From Mesorhizobium sp. RMAD-H1 (GTDB lineage Bacteria > Pseudomonadota > Alphaproteobacteria > Rhizobiales > Rhizobiaceae), in the NCBI RefSeq assembly GCF_014191375.1, contig NZ_JACHWN010000003.1:432553-496552 (forward strand): DNA of 64,000 nt. Reading direction: 5' to 3'. The first letter of the stretch is position 1, and each line of letters begins with the position of its first letter. The position numbers and the translations under genes are program-made. The notes below the pieces were generated by a model that ran no database searches, had not been told where the DNA came from, and saw only the letters and a program-made list of their open reading frames with translations. Below, piece after piece: positions 1-9,228 of the stretch.

Positions 1-194
1 ATCCATTCTCCATCCAGCGCTTCAGCCAGCCTTGCGCGCTTTGCAATGCTACCGGCGTCTATCTCGATGAGGTCGTCACCGACGATCGCGGCGGGCGGAT
101 GTTCGTCTGCTCGGATACCGACCATTGCGAGACGCGGCGGGCGGAAGGCCACAAGGGCAAGGGCCTGCCTCAAACGCAAAAGGTGGACGCATGA
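1..194 (+). CDS. phnJ: C-P lyase core subunit PhnJ, 3' end only
   Basis: C-terminal about 63 residues of PhnJ, the radical-SAM carbon-phosphorus lyase that splits ribose-1-phosphonate 5-phosphate into methane or another alkane and the cyclic phosphate. Read in the frame whose first full codon is base 3, it shows the family's Cys pattern C-x2-C-x21-C-x5-C (CALC, then FVC, then DHC). In E. coli PhnJ the first three Cys of this pattern hold the 4Fe-4S cluster and the last is the thiyl radical site. The TGA stop overlaps the phnK ATG (ATGA), as expected for a translationally coupled phnGHIJKL operon whose beginning lies outside the window. The gene is cut by the window edge, not truncated biologically. 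Confidence 0.93.
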   Translation, partial: PFSIQRFSQPCALCNATGVYLDEVVTDDRGGRMFVCSDTDHCETRRAEGHKGKGLPQTQKVDA

Positions 195-964
195 GCGACC
201 CGATCCTTTCCGTCCGCGATCTGGAACGGCGTTACGGTTCCTTCATCGGCTGCACGGACGTCTCGTTCGACGTCTGGCCGGGAGAAGTGGTGGCCATCGT
301 CGGGGAATCCGGCTCCGGCAAGACGACGCTTCTCAACTGCATTTCCGGGCGGCTCCCGCGCTCGTCCGGCTCGATCCGCTACCGCATGCGGGACAATCGG
401 TTCCCGGACCTCGCCGAGCTTTCGGAGGCGGAGCGCCGTTTCCTGATGCGCACGGATTGGGGCTTCGTCCACCAGAGCCCCGCCGACGGCCTGCGCATGC
501 GCGTTTCGGCGGGCGCCAATGTCGGCGAGCGGCTGATGGCGGTCGGCGAGCGGCACTATGGCAATATCCGCCGGACGGCGGGGGATTGGCTCGCCCGGGT
601 GGAGATTTCCCCTGATAGGATCGACGACCAGCCCATCGCCTTTTCCGGCGGCATGCGGCAGCGCCTGCAGATCGCGCGCAATCTCGTCACCCATCCCCGG
701 CTCATCTTCATGGACGAGCCGACTGGCGGCCTTGATGTGTCGGTGCAGGCGCGGGTGCTCGACCTCTTGCGCGGGCTGGTGACGGACATGAACCTCGCCG
801 TCATCATCGTCACCCATGACCTCGCCGTCGCTCGGCTCCTGTCGCAGCGCATCATCGTGATGAAGAGCGGGCGCATTGTCGAGACGGGCCTTACCGACCG
901 GGTGCTTGATGATCCCCGCCACGCCTATACCCAGCTTCTCGTCGCCTCGATCCCGGAGTCCTGA
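191..964 (+). CDS. phnK: C-P lyase complex ABC-type ATPase PhnK
   Basis: 257-aa ABC ATPase subunit of the C-P lyase complex; in E. coli PhnK docks on the PhnGHIJ core and is needed for phosphonate breakdown, not for transport. Visible motifs are Walker A (GESGSGKTT), signature (SGGMRQR), Walker B (LIFMDEP) and the H-loop (VTHD). The open frame runs further upstream, but the ATG at 191, overlapping the phnJ stop, gives the family's start (MSDPILSVRDLERRYG) and usual length. phnL follows after 3 bases. A long antisense ORF over this gene is a shadow. Confidence 0.93.
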   Translation: MSDPILSVRDLERRYGSFIGCTDVSFDVWPGEVVAIVGESGSGKTTLLNCISGRLPRSSGSIRYRMRDNRFPDLAELSEAERRFLMRTDWGFVHQSPADGLRMRVSAGANVGERLMAVGERHYGNIRRTAGDWLARVEISPDRIDDQPIAFSGGMRQRLQIARNLVTHPRLIFMDEPTGGLDVSVQARVLDLLRGLVTDMNLAVIIVTHDLAVARLLSQRIIVMKSGRIVETGLTDRVLDDPRHAYTQLLVASIPES

Positions 965-967
965 CCC

Positions 968-1711
968 ATGATTATGGAAGCGAAAGAACGGCCGATGGCG
1001 GACGGAGCGGTGCTGTCGCTTGCCGGTGTGGCGAAGTCCTTCACCATGCATTTGCGCGACGGGCTGGTGCTGCCGGTGGTGGAGAACGTGGCCTTCGACC
1101 TTTTCCCCGGCGAATGCGTGGTGCTGGCCGGGCCATCGGGCGCGGGCAAGTCCTCGATCCTGCGCATGGTCTACGGCAACTACGCCGTCGATGGCGGCCA
1201 TATCTGGGTGCGCGCAGAACAGGACGAAGCGCCCCATGACCTCGCGACCGGTGATCCGCGCCTCGTCCTCGCCTTGCGGCACAGCGCCATCGGCTATGTC
1301 AGCCAGTTCCTGCGGGCAGTGCCGCGCGTGGCGGCGCTCGATGTGGTGGCCGAGCCGCTCGTCGCCCGTGGCGTGGACCGAACGGAGGCACGGGAAAAGG
1401 CGGCGCGGCTGCTGCAGCGGCTCAACCTGCCCGAAGCGCTGTTCTCCCTGCCGCCCGCCACTTTCTCAGGCGGCGAAAAGCAGCGGGTCAACATCGCCAG
1501 GGGCTTCATTACCGAGCATCCCATCCTGCTTCTCGACGAGCCGACCGCCTCGCTGGATGCGGCCAACAGGGATGTGTTGATCGAAATGATCCGCGAGAAG
1601 CTCGCAGCCGGCGTCGCCATTCTCGGCATTTTCCACGACCAGTCGGTGCGCGACGCGGTGGCGACCCGGATGATCGACGTATCCGGCTTTTCAGCGCGGA
1701 GGGCTGCGTGA
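968..1711 (+). CDS. phnL: C-P lyase ABC-type ATPase PhnL
   Basis: 247-aa ABC ATPase homologous to PhnL, which in E. coli binds the PhnGHIJK complex with PhnK and supports the PhnI step (making alpha-D-ribose 1-methylphosphonate 5-triphosphate). It has Walker A (GPSGAGKSS), signature ([10 protein letters not shown]) and Walker B (ILLLDEP); the switch region reads GIFHDQ, typical of PhnL. It follows phnK by 3 bp and its TGA overlaps the ATG of the next gene (TGATG). The start could be the first ATG (968) or one of two nearby in-frame ATGs; the first is used. Confidence 0.9.
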   Translation: MIMEAKERPMADGAVLSLAGVAKSFTMHLRDGLVLPVVENVAFDLFPGECVVLAGPSGAGKSSILRMVYGNYAVDGGHIWVRAEQDEAPHDLATGDPRLVLALRHSAIGYVSQFLRAVPRVAALDVVAEPLVARGVDRTEAREKAARLLQRLNLPEALFSLPPATFSGGEKQRVNIARGFITEHPILLLDEPTASLDAANRDVLIEMIREKLAAGVAILGIFHDQSVRDAVATRMIDVSGFSARRAA

Positions 1712-2418
1712 TGCCGAAACTTTCGGAAAATGTTCCCTATATCGACGAAACGGCGAGCGTCAGCCAATCGACGCTCGGGCGCTACACCGAAGTGGCGGCG
1801 CGCACGCGCATGAGCGAGACGGTGCTCGGCGATTACTCCTATGTCATGGAGGATTGCTCGATCTGGTGCGCCGAAATCGGCAAATTCGCCAATATCGCTT
1901 CCGCCGTTCGTATCAATGCGCCGAACCATCCGACCTGGCGGGCGACGCTGCATCATTTCACCTACCGGGCGGGCGATTATTTCGCCGGCGCCGATGACGA
2001 GGAGAGCTTCTTCGAATGGCGGCGCAGCCGGCGTGTGGTTATCGGCCACGATGTCTGGATCGGCCATGGCGCGACGATCCTCTCGGGCGTCACGGTCGGC
2101 AATGGCGCTGTCATCGGCGCGGGCGCGGTCGTCTCGCGTGATGTCGCCCCCTATACCATCGTCGGCGGCGTTCCGGCGCGGCTCATCCGCGAGCGGTTCG
2201 ATGCGGAACTGGGGCGGCGCATGGACCGGCTCGCCTGGTGGGACTGGCCGCATGCGCGGCTGGCCGAGGCGCTCGAGGATTTCCGCAGGCTGCCGGCGGA
2301 GGATTTCGTCGCTCTTTACGAAACGACGCCTGAAAATTTCACCGATCTGTCATCCAACGATCATCAACAGGTCAACAAACTGGGGACTAAGCTTGGAAAA
2401 CAGGGAGAAAGTGCATGA
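1711..2418 (+). CDS. Hexapeptide-repeat transferase of the phosphonate cluster (DapH/GlmU-like)
   Basis: 235-aa left-handed beta-helix acyltransferase-like protein of the type repeatedly found inside phn operons (phosphonate metabolism, transferase hexapeptide repeat family). Imperfect hexapeptide repeats such as [21 protein letters not shown] and IGAGAVV are visible in the middle, followed by the usual [13 protein letters not shown] segment. Its substrate is not known to me; acetylation of an aminophosphonate or a phosphorylated intermediate is an inference from context. ATG 1711 overlaps the phnL stop; a GTG at 1708 would add one residue. The 3' end overlaps the phnC ATG by 4 bp. Confidence 0.85.
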   Translation: MPKLSENVPYIDETASVSQSTLGRYTEVAARTRMSETVLGDYSYVMEDCSIWCAEIGKFANIASAVRINAPNHPTWRATLHHFTYRAGDYFAGADDEESFFEWRRSRRVVIGHDVWIGHGATILSGVTVGNGAVIGAGAVVSRDVAPYTIVGGVPARLIRERFDAELGRRMDRLAWWDWPHARLAEALEDFRRLPAEDFVALYETTPENFTDLSSNDHQQVNKLGTKLGKQGESA

Positions 2419-3254
2419 CGGCGATTGCGGTTTCCAATCTCTCGAAAAGCTATGGCAATACCCGGGCACTCAAGGATGTCAGCCTGGAGCTTGCCAAGGG
2501 CGAAATGGTCGCGCTCATCGGCGCATCCGGCTCCGGCAAGAGCACGCTCATCCGCCATATCGCCGGGCTTGAAGCAGGCGACGGCGGGGCAGGGAAGATC
2601 GAGATATCGGGCGAGTTGACGCAATCGGCAGGACGCTTTCTTCGCCGGGCCCGGCGGGGCCGGGTAGCGGTCATCTTCCAGCAGTTCAACCTCGTTGGAC
2701 GCTTGTCGGTGCTGACCAATGTGCTGATCGGGCATCTGGGACGCACGCCGCGCTGGCGCGGAACGCTGGGCCTTTTCAACAGGGCGGAGAAGGCGAAGGC
2801 GCGCAAGGCGCTGGAGCGCGTCGGCATCCCGCAGGTGGCGGCGCAGCGGTCCTCGACCCTTTCGGGCGGCCAGCAGCAGCGCGCCGCCATCGCCCGCACG
2901 CTGGTGCAGGAGGCCGAAATCCTCATCGCGGACGAGCCGATTTCCGCGCTTGATCCTTCCGCCGCCCGCCGCGTCATGGACGTGCTGGCCGATATCAACG
3001 CCAAGGACGGCATCACGGTGCTGGTTTCGCTGCATCAGGTCGAATATGCGCGCCGCTACTGCCCGCGCACCATCGCCATGCGCGACGGCGCCATCGTCTA
3101 TGACGGCCCGTCCTCGGCCCTTACCCACGACTTCCTCGCCCGGCTCTACGGCTCGGCATCGGAAGAACTCGTCTTGCCGGATATTCCGGCAGGCAATCTG
3201 GCCGCCATGGGGGCGTCAGCCAGAGCAGACCGGGCTCAGCTTTTACCGGCCTGA
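2415..3254 (+). CDS. phnC: Phosphonate ABC transporter ATP-binding protein PhnC
   Basis: 279-aa ATPase that powers phosphonate (or phosphate/phosphite) uptake with PhnD and PhnE. Visible are Walker A (GASGSGKST), the Q-loop region (VIFQQFN, characteristic of PhnC), signature (LSGGQQQR), Walker B (ILIADEP) and H-loop (VSLHQ). The ATG overlaps the upstream stop by 4 bp (ATGA), so transporter genes are coupled to the C-P lyase genes. phnD follows after a 69-bp gap that holds an inverted repeat. Confidence 0.94.
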   Translation: MTAIAVSNLSKSYGNTRALKDVSLELAKGEMVALIGASGSGKSTLIRHIAGLEAGDGGAGKIEISGELTQSAGRFLRRARRGRVAVIFQQFNLVGRLSVLTNVLIGHLGRTPRWRGTLGLFNRAEKAKARKALERVGIPQVAAQRSSTLSGGQQQRAAIARTLVQEAEILIADEPISALDPSAARRVMDVLADINAKDGITVLVSLHQVEYARRYCPRTIAMRDGAIVYDGPSSALTHDFLARLYGSASEELVLPDIPAGNLAAMGASARADRAQLLPA

Positions 3255-3267
3255 CCCTGTTATAGCC

Positions 3268-3302
3268 GCATGATCTTATCCGAGAACTTTTCAGGATCAT
3301 GC
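3268..3302. repeat. Rhizobial-type intergenic palindrome between phnC and phnD
   Basis: Perfect 8-bp inverted repeat GCATGATC ... GATCATGC enclosing 19 bp (ttatccgag.. ..acttttcag). The arrangement closely resembles a palindromic intergenic element that is common in Rhizobiales genomes (gcatgatc-tttccgaaa-...-cttttcgg-gatcatgc). It lies just before the phnD ribosome binding region and could fold in the mRNA. Assignment to that family is from memory. Confidence 0.6.
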
Positions 3303-3323
3303 TTCAAAAACCGGAGAACACAG

Positions 3324-4316
3324 ATGAACGCGATACTGAAAAGCATGGCGGCGATATCAGTCGTCTTCACGATGACCTCTGCGGCTCTGGCCGAGACGAT
3401 CAATTTCGGCATCATCTCCACGGAGTCCCAGCAGAACCTGAAGACGAAATGGCAGCCGCTCCTCGATGCCATGAAGGAGAAGACCGGCCTCGACGTTAAG
3501 CCGTTCTTCGCCTCGGACTATGCCGGCGTGATCGAAGGCATGCGCTTCAACAAGGTGCAACTCGCCTGGTACGGCAACAAGTCGGCGATGGAAGCGGTCG
3601 ATCGCGCCGATGGCCAGATCTTCGCCCAGAGCGTGCCGGTGGGCGGCGAGCCTGGTTATTGGTCGTTGGTCATCGTGCCGAAGGATTCCAAGCTCCAGAC
3701 CATCGATGACGTTCTGAAATGCGATCACAGCCTCAATTTCGGGCTGGGCGATGTCAACTCCACCTCCGGCTATCTCGTGCCGATGACATTCGTCTTCGCC
3801 AAAAACGGCATCGATCCGAAGAAGTGCTTCAAGAACCTAACCAACGCCAATCACGAAACCAATGCAATGGCGGTCGCCAACGGCCAGGTCGATGCCGCGG
3901 CGAACAACACCGAGAACATGGCGCTGATCAAGGAAAACAACCCGGAAGCCTATGCGAAAATCCGGGAAATCTGGCGCTCGCCGCTGATCCCGTCCGATCC
4001 CGTTGTGTGGCGCAAGGATCTGCCGGAAGAAGCGAAGGCCAAGATCCGCGACTTCTTCCTGACCTATGGCACGGAGAAATCGACGGGGAATGTCGAGGAG
4101 GAAAAGAAAGTCCTCGCCGGCCTCAAATGGGCTCCCTTCCGCGCCTCCGACGATAATCAGCTCCTCCCCATCCGCGTCATGGAACTGACCAAGGCCATCG
4201 GCCAGACGGAAGGCGACACCAAGCTGAGTGCGGAGGAAAAGGCGGCGAAGATCAAGACGCTCACCGACGAGAAGGCCGCCTATGAGGCCGAACTCGCCAA
4301 GCTGACCAACGGCTAA
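3324..4316 (+). CDS. phnD: Phosphonate ABC transporter periplasmic binding protein PhnD
   Basis: 330-aa solute-binding protein that delivers phosphonates to PhnC/PhnE. Residues 1-24 form a Sec signal peptide ending in AALA before ETINFGI. The family segments FGIISTES, the ligand-loop DVNSTSGYLVP and ANNTENMALI are visible. The open frame begins at 3270, but the ATG at 3324, preceded by GGAGAACACAG, starts at the signal peptide. A strong hairpin follows the stop, a common arrangement for keeping binding-protein mRNA more abundant than that of the permease. Confidence 0.94.
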   Translation: MNAILKSMAAISVVFTMTSAALAETINFGIISTESQQNLKTKWQPLLDAMKEKTGLDVKPFFASDYAGVIEGMRFNKVQLAWYGNKSAMEAVDRADGQIFAQSVPVGGEPGYWSLVIVPKDSKLQTIDDVLKCDHSLNFGLGDVNSTSGYLVPMTFVFAKNGIDPKKCFKNLTNANHETNAMAVANGQVDAAANNTENMALIKENNPEAYAKIREIWRSPLIPSDPVVWRKDLPEEAKAKIRDFFLTYGTEKSTGNVEEEKKVLAGLKWAPFRASDDNQLLPIRVMELTKAIGQTEGDTKLSAEEKAAKIKTLTDEKAAYEAELAKLTNG

Positions 4317-4325
4317 TAGGAACCA

Positions 4326-4353
4326 CCCCCTCTGTCCGGCAGGGCAGAGGGGG
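4326..4353 (+). terminator. Hairpin between phnD and phnE (attenuator or mRNA-stabilising stem)
   Basis: CCCCCTCTG (4326-4334) pairs with CAGAGGGGG (4345-4353); inner bases extend the stem to 12 bp with a 4-base GGCA loop and one G-U pair. No U-run follows, so this looks like a partial terminator or a 3' mRNA protector for phnD rather than a strong stop. Confidence 0.6.
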
Positions 4354-4387
4354 GCCTGCCGATCCGGCAAAACATGATTGAACGGGA

Positions 4388-5209
4388 ATGGACGCAATGG
4401 GCGATTTGACATCGGCAATGGCCGGAGCGGAGCCGGACTCCGGCACGCAGGACCGTGGCGGCTACCGCAATCTCCTCGTGCTGGCGGGTGTGGTCGTGGC
4501 GCTGGCGTTGAGCTGGGGGCCGGCCGAGATGGGGCGGTGGACCTATCTCTTCACCGATGCCGGGAACATGGCTCAATATGCCAGCGGTTTCCTCAGGCCC
4601 GATTTCTCGGAATGGCGGTACTATCTGGAAGAGATCGTCGTCACGATCCAGATCGCGCTTTGGGGCACCTTCCTCGCCGTGGTGCTGTCGGTCCCCTTCG
4701 GCATCCTTTCGGCCAGCAACATGGCACCCTGGTGGATCCGCCATCCCGTCCGGCGGCTGATGGATTTCTTCCGCGCCATCCATGAGGTGGTGTTTGCGGT
4801 TCTGTTCGTCGTGGCGGTGGGCCTTGGCCCGTTTGCCGGGGTGATGGCGCTTTTCATCCACACGACCGGCATCCTGGCCAAGCTCTTTTCCGAGGCGGTG
4901 GAGGCGATCGACCCGCGCCCTGTGGAGGCGATCCGGACGACCGGCGCCTCCAGGACGCAGCAGGTGATCTTCGGCGTGATCCCACAGGTGCTGCCGCTCT
5001 GGATTTCGTTTTCGCTCTACAGGCTGGAATCCAACATCCGCTCCGCCACCGTTCTCGGATTGATCGGCGCGGGCGGCATCGGCCAGGTGATGTTCGAGAC
5101 GATCCGCGGCTTCTATTATTCGCAGGCCGCGGCGATCCTGATCGTCGTCGTCCTGACCGTCACGCTGATGGACCTCCTGTCGCAGCAGCTGCGCAAGCTG
5201 GTGATCTGA
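4388..5209 (+). CDS. phnE: Phosphonate ABC transporter permease PhnE
   Basis: 273-aa inner-membrane permease of the PhnCDE system. About six hydrophobic segments are visible, starting at residues 28-45, and the ATPase-contacting EAA loop reads [19 protein letters not shown]. The C-terminal [19 protein letters not shown] segment is typical of PhnE. Only one permease gene is present, whereas some rhizobia carry two, so a homodimer is likely. ATG 4388 is used; an ATG at 4397 is an alternative. Confidence 0.93.
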   Translation: MDAMGDLTSAMAGAEPDSGTQDRGGYRNLLVLAGVVVALALSWGPAEMGRWTYLFTDAGNMAQYASGFLRPDFSEWRYYLEEIVVTIQIALWGTFLAVVLSVPFGILSASNMAPWWIRHPVRRLMDFFRAIHEVVFAVLFVVAVGLGPFAGVMALFIHTTGILAKLFSEAVEAIDPRPVEAIRTTGASRTQQVIFGVIPQVLPLWISFSLYRLESNIRSATVLGLIGAGGIGQVMFETIRGFYYSQAAAILIVVVLTVTLMDLLSQQLRKLVI

Positions 5210-5268
5210 CGCAGCCCATTTCCCATCCTCAACCCTGCCGGGCCAACGAACAGCCGGATTATCCGATC

Positions 5269-6408
5269 ATGAGTCATGAAACCGTCTTTTCCAATTGCAA
5301 CATCGTCCTTCCCGACCGCATCCTGAACGGATCCGTGATGGTTCGCGACGGGTATATCGACGACATCTCCCCTGGCCGTTCCGCGTCAGGCATGGACCTC
5401 GACGACGATTATCTCATTCCGGGCTGCGTGGAGTTGCATACGGACCATCTGGAAACGCATTTCCAGCCGCGCCCGAAAGTCCGCTGGAACATGGACGCCG
5501 CCTTGCAGGCGCATGATGGACAAATCGCAACCGCCGGAATAACGACGGTTTTCGATGCCTTGCGGGTGGGGCTGGACGGCGACACCGAGCTTGGGGCGTC
5601 CGACATGTCGGCCATGGCCGCCACCATCTCCGCCGCCAATGCGGGCAAGCGGCTGCGCGCCGAACACTTCATCCATTTGCGCTGTGAGGTGTCGGTCTGC
5701 GACGTGGTCGACCATTTCGACGAGATGAAGTCGAACGACCGAATCCGCCTTGCATCGCTCATGGACCATGCGCCGGGGCAGCGGCAGTTCGTCAATCTGG
5801 AAGCCTACCGGATCTATTACCAGGGCAAGAAGAAGTTGAGCGACGAGGAATTCGTGCATTTCAGTGAGAGGCGTATCGCGGAATCGAATGCCAACTCCGC
5901 GCGCAACCGGCGCCTGATCGCCGAACGTTGCCATGACCAGTCGATCGCCATGGCCTCGCATGACGATGCGACGGCGGAGCACGTGGCGGAAGGCATTGAA
6001 CTCGGTGTCGCGTTGGCGGAATTCCCGACGACGATCGAAGCGGCGCTGCTGTCGCGTGCAGCAGGATTGCAGGTTCTCATGGGCGCGCCCAACGTGGTGC
6101 GCGGCGGCTCGCATTCCGGCAATGTCTCCGCGCTGGAACTGCTTGAACATGGGGCGCTGGACATATTGTCCTCCGATTATGTTCCCTTCAGCCTGCTGCA
6201 GGCGGTTTTTCTCCTGGCGGAAAAGAGCATTCTCGATCTGCCCTCGGCCGTCCGCCTCGTCTCCGACAACCCCGCCCGTGCGGCGAAGCTCGATGACCGG
6301 GGGCGGATCGAGGTCGGACGCCGCGCCGATCTGGTTCGCGTGCGGGCCGAAGCCGGCCTTCCTCCTCAAGTCGCGGGCGTCTGGCGGGAGGGCAGACGTG
6401 TCGCCTGA
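5269..6408 (+). CDS. phnM: Alpha-D-ribose 1-methylphosphonate 5-triphosphate diphosphatase PhnM
   Basis: 379-aa amidohydrolase-fold enzyme that removes pyrophosphate from the triphosphate made by PhnI, giving the substrate of PhnJ. Metal-site motifs are visible: ELHTDHLETHFQPR near residues 55-70, MDHAPGQRQF, SHDDAT and LSSDYVP. The last 11 bp overlap the phnN start, so the two are coupled. The gene starts 59 bp after phnE, still probably in the same operon. Confidence 0.94.
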   Translation: MSHETVFSNCNIVLPDRILNGSVMVRDGYIDDISPGRSASGMDLDDDYLIPGCVELHTDHLETHFQPRPKVRWNMDAALQAHDGQIATAGITTVFDALRVGLDGDTELGASDMSAMAATISAANAGKRLRAEHFIHLRCEVSVCDVVDHFDEMKSNDRIRLASLMDHAPGQRQFVNLEAYRIYYQGKKKLSDEEFVHFSERRIAESNANSARNRRLIAERCHDQSIAMASHDDATAEHVAEGIELGVALAEFPTTIEAALLSRAAGLQVLMGAPNVVRGGSHSGNVSALELLEHGALDILSSDYVPFSLLQAVFLLAEKSILDLPSAVRLVSDNPARAAKLDDRGRIEVGRRADLVRVRAEAGLPPQVAGVWREGRRVA

Positions 6409-6961
6409 CCGTTGCGGTGCTTTCGTCGCAATCGTCGGCCCAAGCGGCGTCGGCAAGGACACGCTGATGCGCGAGGCCGGCCTGCTTCTTGCCGGACGGA
6501 CGGATATCCGCTTCGCTCGCCGCGTGGTCACGCGCCCGGCTGACAAGACGCTGGAAGATCATGATACGCTTGACGACGCTGCCTTTGAGGCTGCGGCTGC
6601 GCGGGGCGAATTCTGCCTCTCCTGGCAGGCCCACGGACTCAGTTACGGCTTGCCGCGTCTCATTCAAGATGAGATGCGTGCCGGATGCGTCGTCGTGGCC
6701 AATATTTCCCGTCGCGTGATCCCTGAAGCCACGCGCGTTTTTCCTGTGACGGATGTCATCGAGATCACGGCCCAACCCGAAATCCGGGCCTGGCGCCTGT
6801 TGAGCCGAGGGCGTGAAACGGCGGCAAGCGTGCGCGAGCGGATATCGCGGGAGGTGGCGTGCGACGTTCCGCTTTCGGTGCGCCGTTTCATCCGCATCGA
6901 CAATTCGGCGGACCTTTCGCAAGCAGCCTGGAAGCTTGCCGAACATCTCAAGGGCAGCTGA
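6398..6961 (+). CDS. phnN: Ribose 1,5-bisphosphate phosphokinase PhnN
   Basis: 187-aa P-loop kinase (guanylate-kinase-like) that phosphorylates ribose 1,5-bisphosphate to PRPP, ending the C-P lyase pathway. The P-loop is GPSGVGKDT at about residues 14-22. An open frame continues far upstream inside phnM, but the GTG at 6398, overlapping phnM by 11 bp, gives the right length and an N-terminus just before the P-loop. It is the last gene of the phn operon in this window. Confidence 0.92.
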   Translation: MSPDRCGAFVAIVGPSGVGKDTLMREAGLLLAGRTDIRFARRVVTRPADKTLEDHDTLDDAAFEAAAARGEFCLSWQAHGLSYGLPRLIQDEMRAGCVVVANISRRVIPEATRVFPVTDVIEITAQPEIRAWRLLSRGRETAASVRERISREVACDVPLSVRRFIRIDNSADLSQAAWKLAEHLKGS

Positions 6962-7054
6962 ACTGGCTGCCTTTTGCTGGTGATTGCCCTATGATTTCGA
7001 GCATATGCGGTGGGTAACGTCATCGTTTCCCACCGTTTTTCCCAACAGCGATAT

Positions 7055-7480
7055 CTATTTCCAGACCATCACATTCGCAAAATCTTTGTTCGATTTTTCT
7101 TCGGCCGCCGCTTTGCAGGCACCCGCCGGATCCTTTCCTATGGCAGCCATCTCGCCGCCTACGAGAATACCGAAAGACACAAGCAGATGTTTGTCAAAAT
7201 AATCCTTCTGAACATCGCTCATCTTATCGGAATTGCTGGCAGCCAAAGTGTCAAAGGATTTCTGAAATTTACCGTCATCGACCGTAAATCCGTTACATAC
7301 GTTCGCGATGGCGGTCTGATGGGCCAGTAATTGGAGCGTCACTGTCTGGTCCTTTGTCAGAATGCCATCGAGCAGGTCCAGCGCATGGAGGCGGACAAAG
7401 CTCGAATCCGGAGTATCGGACGACGCGACTGAGGGGCCCGCCATCAGAAGGGCCATCGTCACTGCAAAGGTTTTCATCAT
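7055..7480 (-). CDS. Secreted protein of unknown function (141 aa)
   Basis: I do not recognise a named family. The start MMKTFAVTMALLMAGPSVASS is a clear Sec signal peptide, leaving a mature protein of about 120 residues with two cysteines (positions 62 and 122) that could form a disulfide. The mature part looks helical and charged, with no membrane segment. It lies 19 bp downstream of the Pro-rich secreted protein on the same strand, so the two may be co-transcribed. ATG 7480 is preceded by GGGACAGGTGATG. Confidence 0.7.
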   Translation of the reverse strand: MMKTFAVTMALLMAGPSVASSDTPDSSFVRLHALDLLDGILTKDQTVTLQLLAHQTAIANVCNGFTVDDGKFQKSFDTLAASNSDKMSDVQKDYFDKHLLVSFGILVGGEMAAIGKDPAGACKAAAEEKSNKDFANVMVWK

Positions 7481-7499
7481 CACCTGTCCCTCTTCTCGC

Positions 7500-8024
7500 T
7501 TATCCAAAAACCTTGCGTGTCCACGACGGCATGAAAGAGCCATTGTGGTTATAACAGGCCAGCTGGCGCGGATAACACGTGATATCGCCGCCTGGGCTGA
7601 ACGGTGCTCCTTGCGGAGGGGTCTGGGCATAAGGATCGTAAAATGGTTGCTGAGGCACCGCTCCGCTGCCAATCGGCGGCTGGGAAGCGGGAACCGCGCC
7701 ATCTCCGATATGCGGCCCCGGCAGGGGAGGAGCAGGGACCGCGCCGCTGCCGATCGGCGGCGCCGGCTGCGGCCCGGGCGGGGGAGGAGGAGGACCATAG
7801 TGATGTCTGTGATGATGGTCATGAGATGCCGCCGCCAGGGCCATGCCTCCGAGCAGCAGGCCTCCGATAACGACAGCCGCTGCATCGTCTCTTCGCCGGT
7901 CCGGTGCAGGCGTGGCGCCGGAGCCAATTCCTTGGTACCTGCCGATATCTCTTGCAAGGGACTGCTGGACCGGCGTCAATGCCAATATACACGATATGGA
8001 AACTAAAATTGTTGCTCGTTTCAT
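7500..8024 (-). CDS. Exported Pro/Gly-rich repeat protein of unknown function
   Basis: 174-aa protein: signal peptide (MKRATILVSISCILALTPVQQSLA), then a hydrophobic glycine-rich segment near residues 50-65 (VVIGGLLLGGMALAA), a His-rich patch (HDHHHRHHYG), a poly-Pro run, and four copies of an IGxGAxP unit (GIGSGATP, PIGSGAVP, HIGDGAVP, PIGSGAVP). The C-terminus has two Cys (CYPRQLACY). The overall plan suggests an envelope-anchored protein; the His patch could bind metal, which is only a guess. Paired with the secreted 141-aa gene downstream. Confidence 0.65.
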   Translation of the reverse strand: MKRATILVSISCILALTPVQQSLARDIGRYQGIGSGATPAPDRRRDDAAAVVIGGLLLGGMALAAASHDHHHRHHYGPPPPPPGPQPAPPIGSGAVPAPPLPGPHIGDGAVPASQPPIGSGAVPQQPFYDPYAQTPPQGAPFSPGGDITCYPRQLACYNHNGSFMPSWTRKVFG

Positions 8025-8313
8025 GTTTCCCGCATCTGATTGGTGTGATCATATGGATGGGAAATACATTTACAGGCGAAGATTAATTATCTGTATTGCT
8101 TACCTCTAATAAAAGCATTCTTCATGATCGCCGTTGAATTGTTCGATATGCAGTCCGGAGATGCTGTTTGCGCCTCTCCCTGGCAGGCTGGGATCAGATC
8201 CGCGATGCTGGCCGTGGTCCTTAAAGGAAGATTGTGCCGGGTCGGCGCAGGGACAGAAGTGGAACGGCAGAGAAGATCCACCTATATATATATGGCTCGA
8301 CCTGATCTCCAGC

Positions 8314-9228
8314 TTGCATCCAAGGACCGAAATCATCGCCAGACGCGCGCTTCTTCTCGTCAATCCAAAGGCACGACGCGGCCAGGAGTCGATGACACCA
8401 GTCATCGATCGCCTAAAGAGCGGCGGATTGACTGTCATCACCGAACCCTTCGAGGCGCTGCCCGAGATCGCGCGCGATATCGTGCGTCTTCGCCATACGG
8501 CCGATCTCGTCATCGTGTGCGGTGGCGATGGATCGGTCTCATCGGCGGCGGTTGCCGCCATGGAAAGCGGCTTGCCCATGGGTATCATGCCAATGGGGAC
8601 GGCGAACGACCTCGCCCGCACGCTTCACATCCCGATGGATCTGCTGCAAGCCGCCGACGTGATCGTGCAGGGGCACCAGCGCCGGATCGATGTCGGCACG
8701 GTCAACGGCCACGCCTTCTTCAACGTGGCCAGTATCGGGCTCAGCACCGAACTTGCGCAAAGCCTCGACCCGGCGCTCAAGAAACGCTTCGGCCGTTTCG
8801 GCTATGCGCTGGCGGCCATGAAGGTACTGGCGAAAGCCAATCGCTTCCATGCCAGGATTACGGAGAAGGGCACGACGATCGAGGCCGAGACCTATCAGAT
8901 CGCCGTCGGCAACGGGCGGCACTATGGCGGCGGCAATGTGGTCGAGGAAACGGCGCAGATCGATGACGGCCATCTCGATCTCTACAGCCTTGAGATGTCG
9001 AACCTCTGGAAACTGGCGCTGATGCTGCGCTCCTTCCGTTCCGGCAGGCATGGCGCCTGGAAGGAGGTGCGCACCGCCAGATGCGTGGAATTCGATATCG
9101 AGACGAAAAAGCCGATGCCGGTCAATACCGACGGCGAGCTCGTCACCTCAACCCCGGCCCATTTCAAGGTGCATCCCAAGGCAATCTCGGTCTTTGCTCC
9201 GAAGGTTACGTCACCCCTGCATCTCTGA
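8314..9228 (+). CDS. Diacylglycerol kinase-family lipid kinase (YegS/DgkB-like)
   Basis: About 304-aa soluble lipid kinase. It shows the phosphate-binding start ALLLVNPKARRG, the catalytic-loop motif VCGGDGSVSSA and GIMPMGTANDLARTL, and C-terminal PVNTDGE, all hallmarks of the DAGK catalytic family. The open frame begins at 8134 but that would add 60 residues with no family resemblance; the TTG at 8314 gives normal length. No convincing ribosome binding site decides this, so the start is uncertain. Its 3' end overlaps the convergent lysR gene by 18 bp. Confidence 0.85.
   Translation: MHPRTEIIARRALLLVNPKARRGQESMTPVIDRLKSGGLTVITEPFEALPEIARDIVRLRHTADLVIVCGGDGSVSSAAVAAMESGLPMGIMPMGTANDLARTLHIPMDLLQAADVIVQGHQRRIDVGTVNGHAFFNVASIGLSTELAQSLDPALKKRFGRFGYALAAMKVLAKANRFHARITEKGTTIEAETYQIAVGNGRHYGGGNVVEETAQIDDGHLDLYSLEMSNLWKLALMLRSFRSGRHGAWKEVRTARCVEFDIETKKPMPVNTDGELVTSTPAHFKVHPKAISVFAPKVTSPLHL

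Noticed and set aside
170..1282. 370-aa minus-strand ORF across phnK/phnL
   Set aside because: Antisense shadow; both + strand genes have full ABC ATPase motifs and the minus product shows no family resemblance.
7362..8006. 214-aa + strand ORF opposite the two secreted proteins
   Set aside because: The minus strand has two signal peptides with ribosome binding sites; the + product is Arg-rich shadow sequence.
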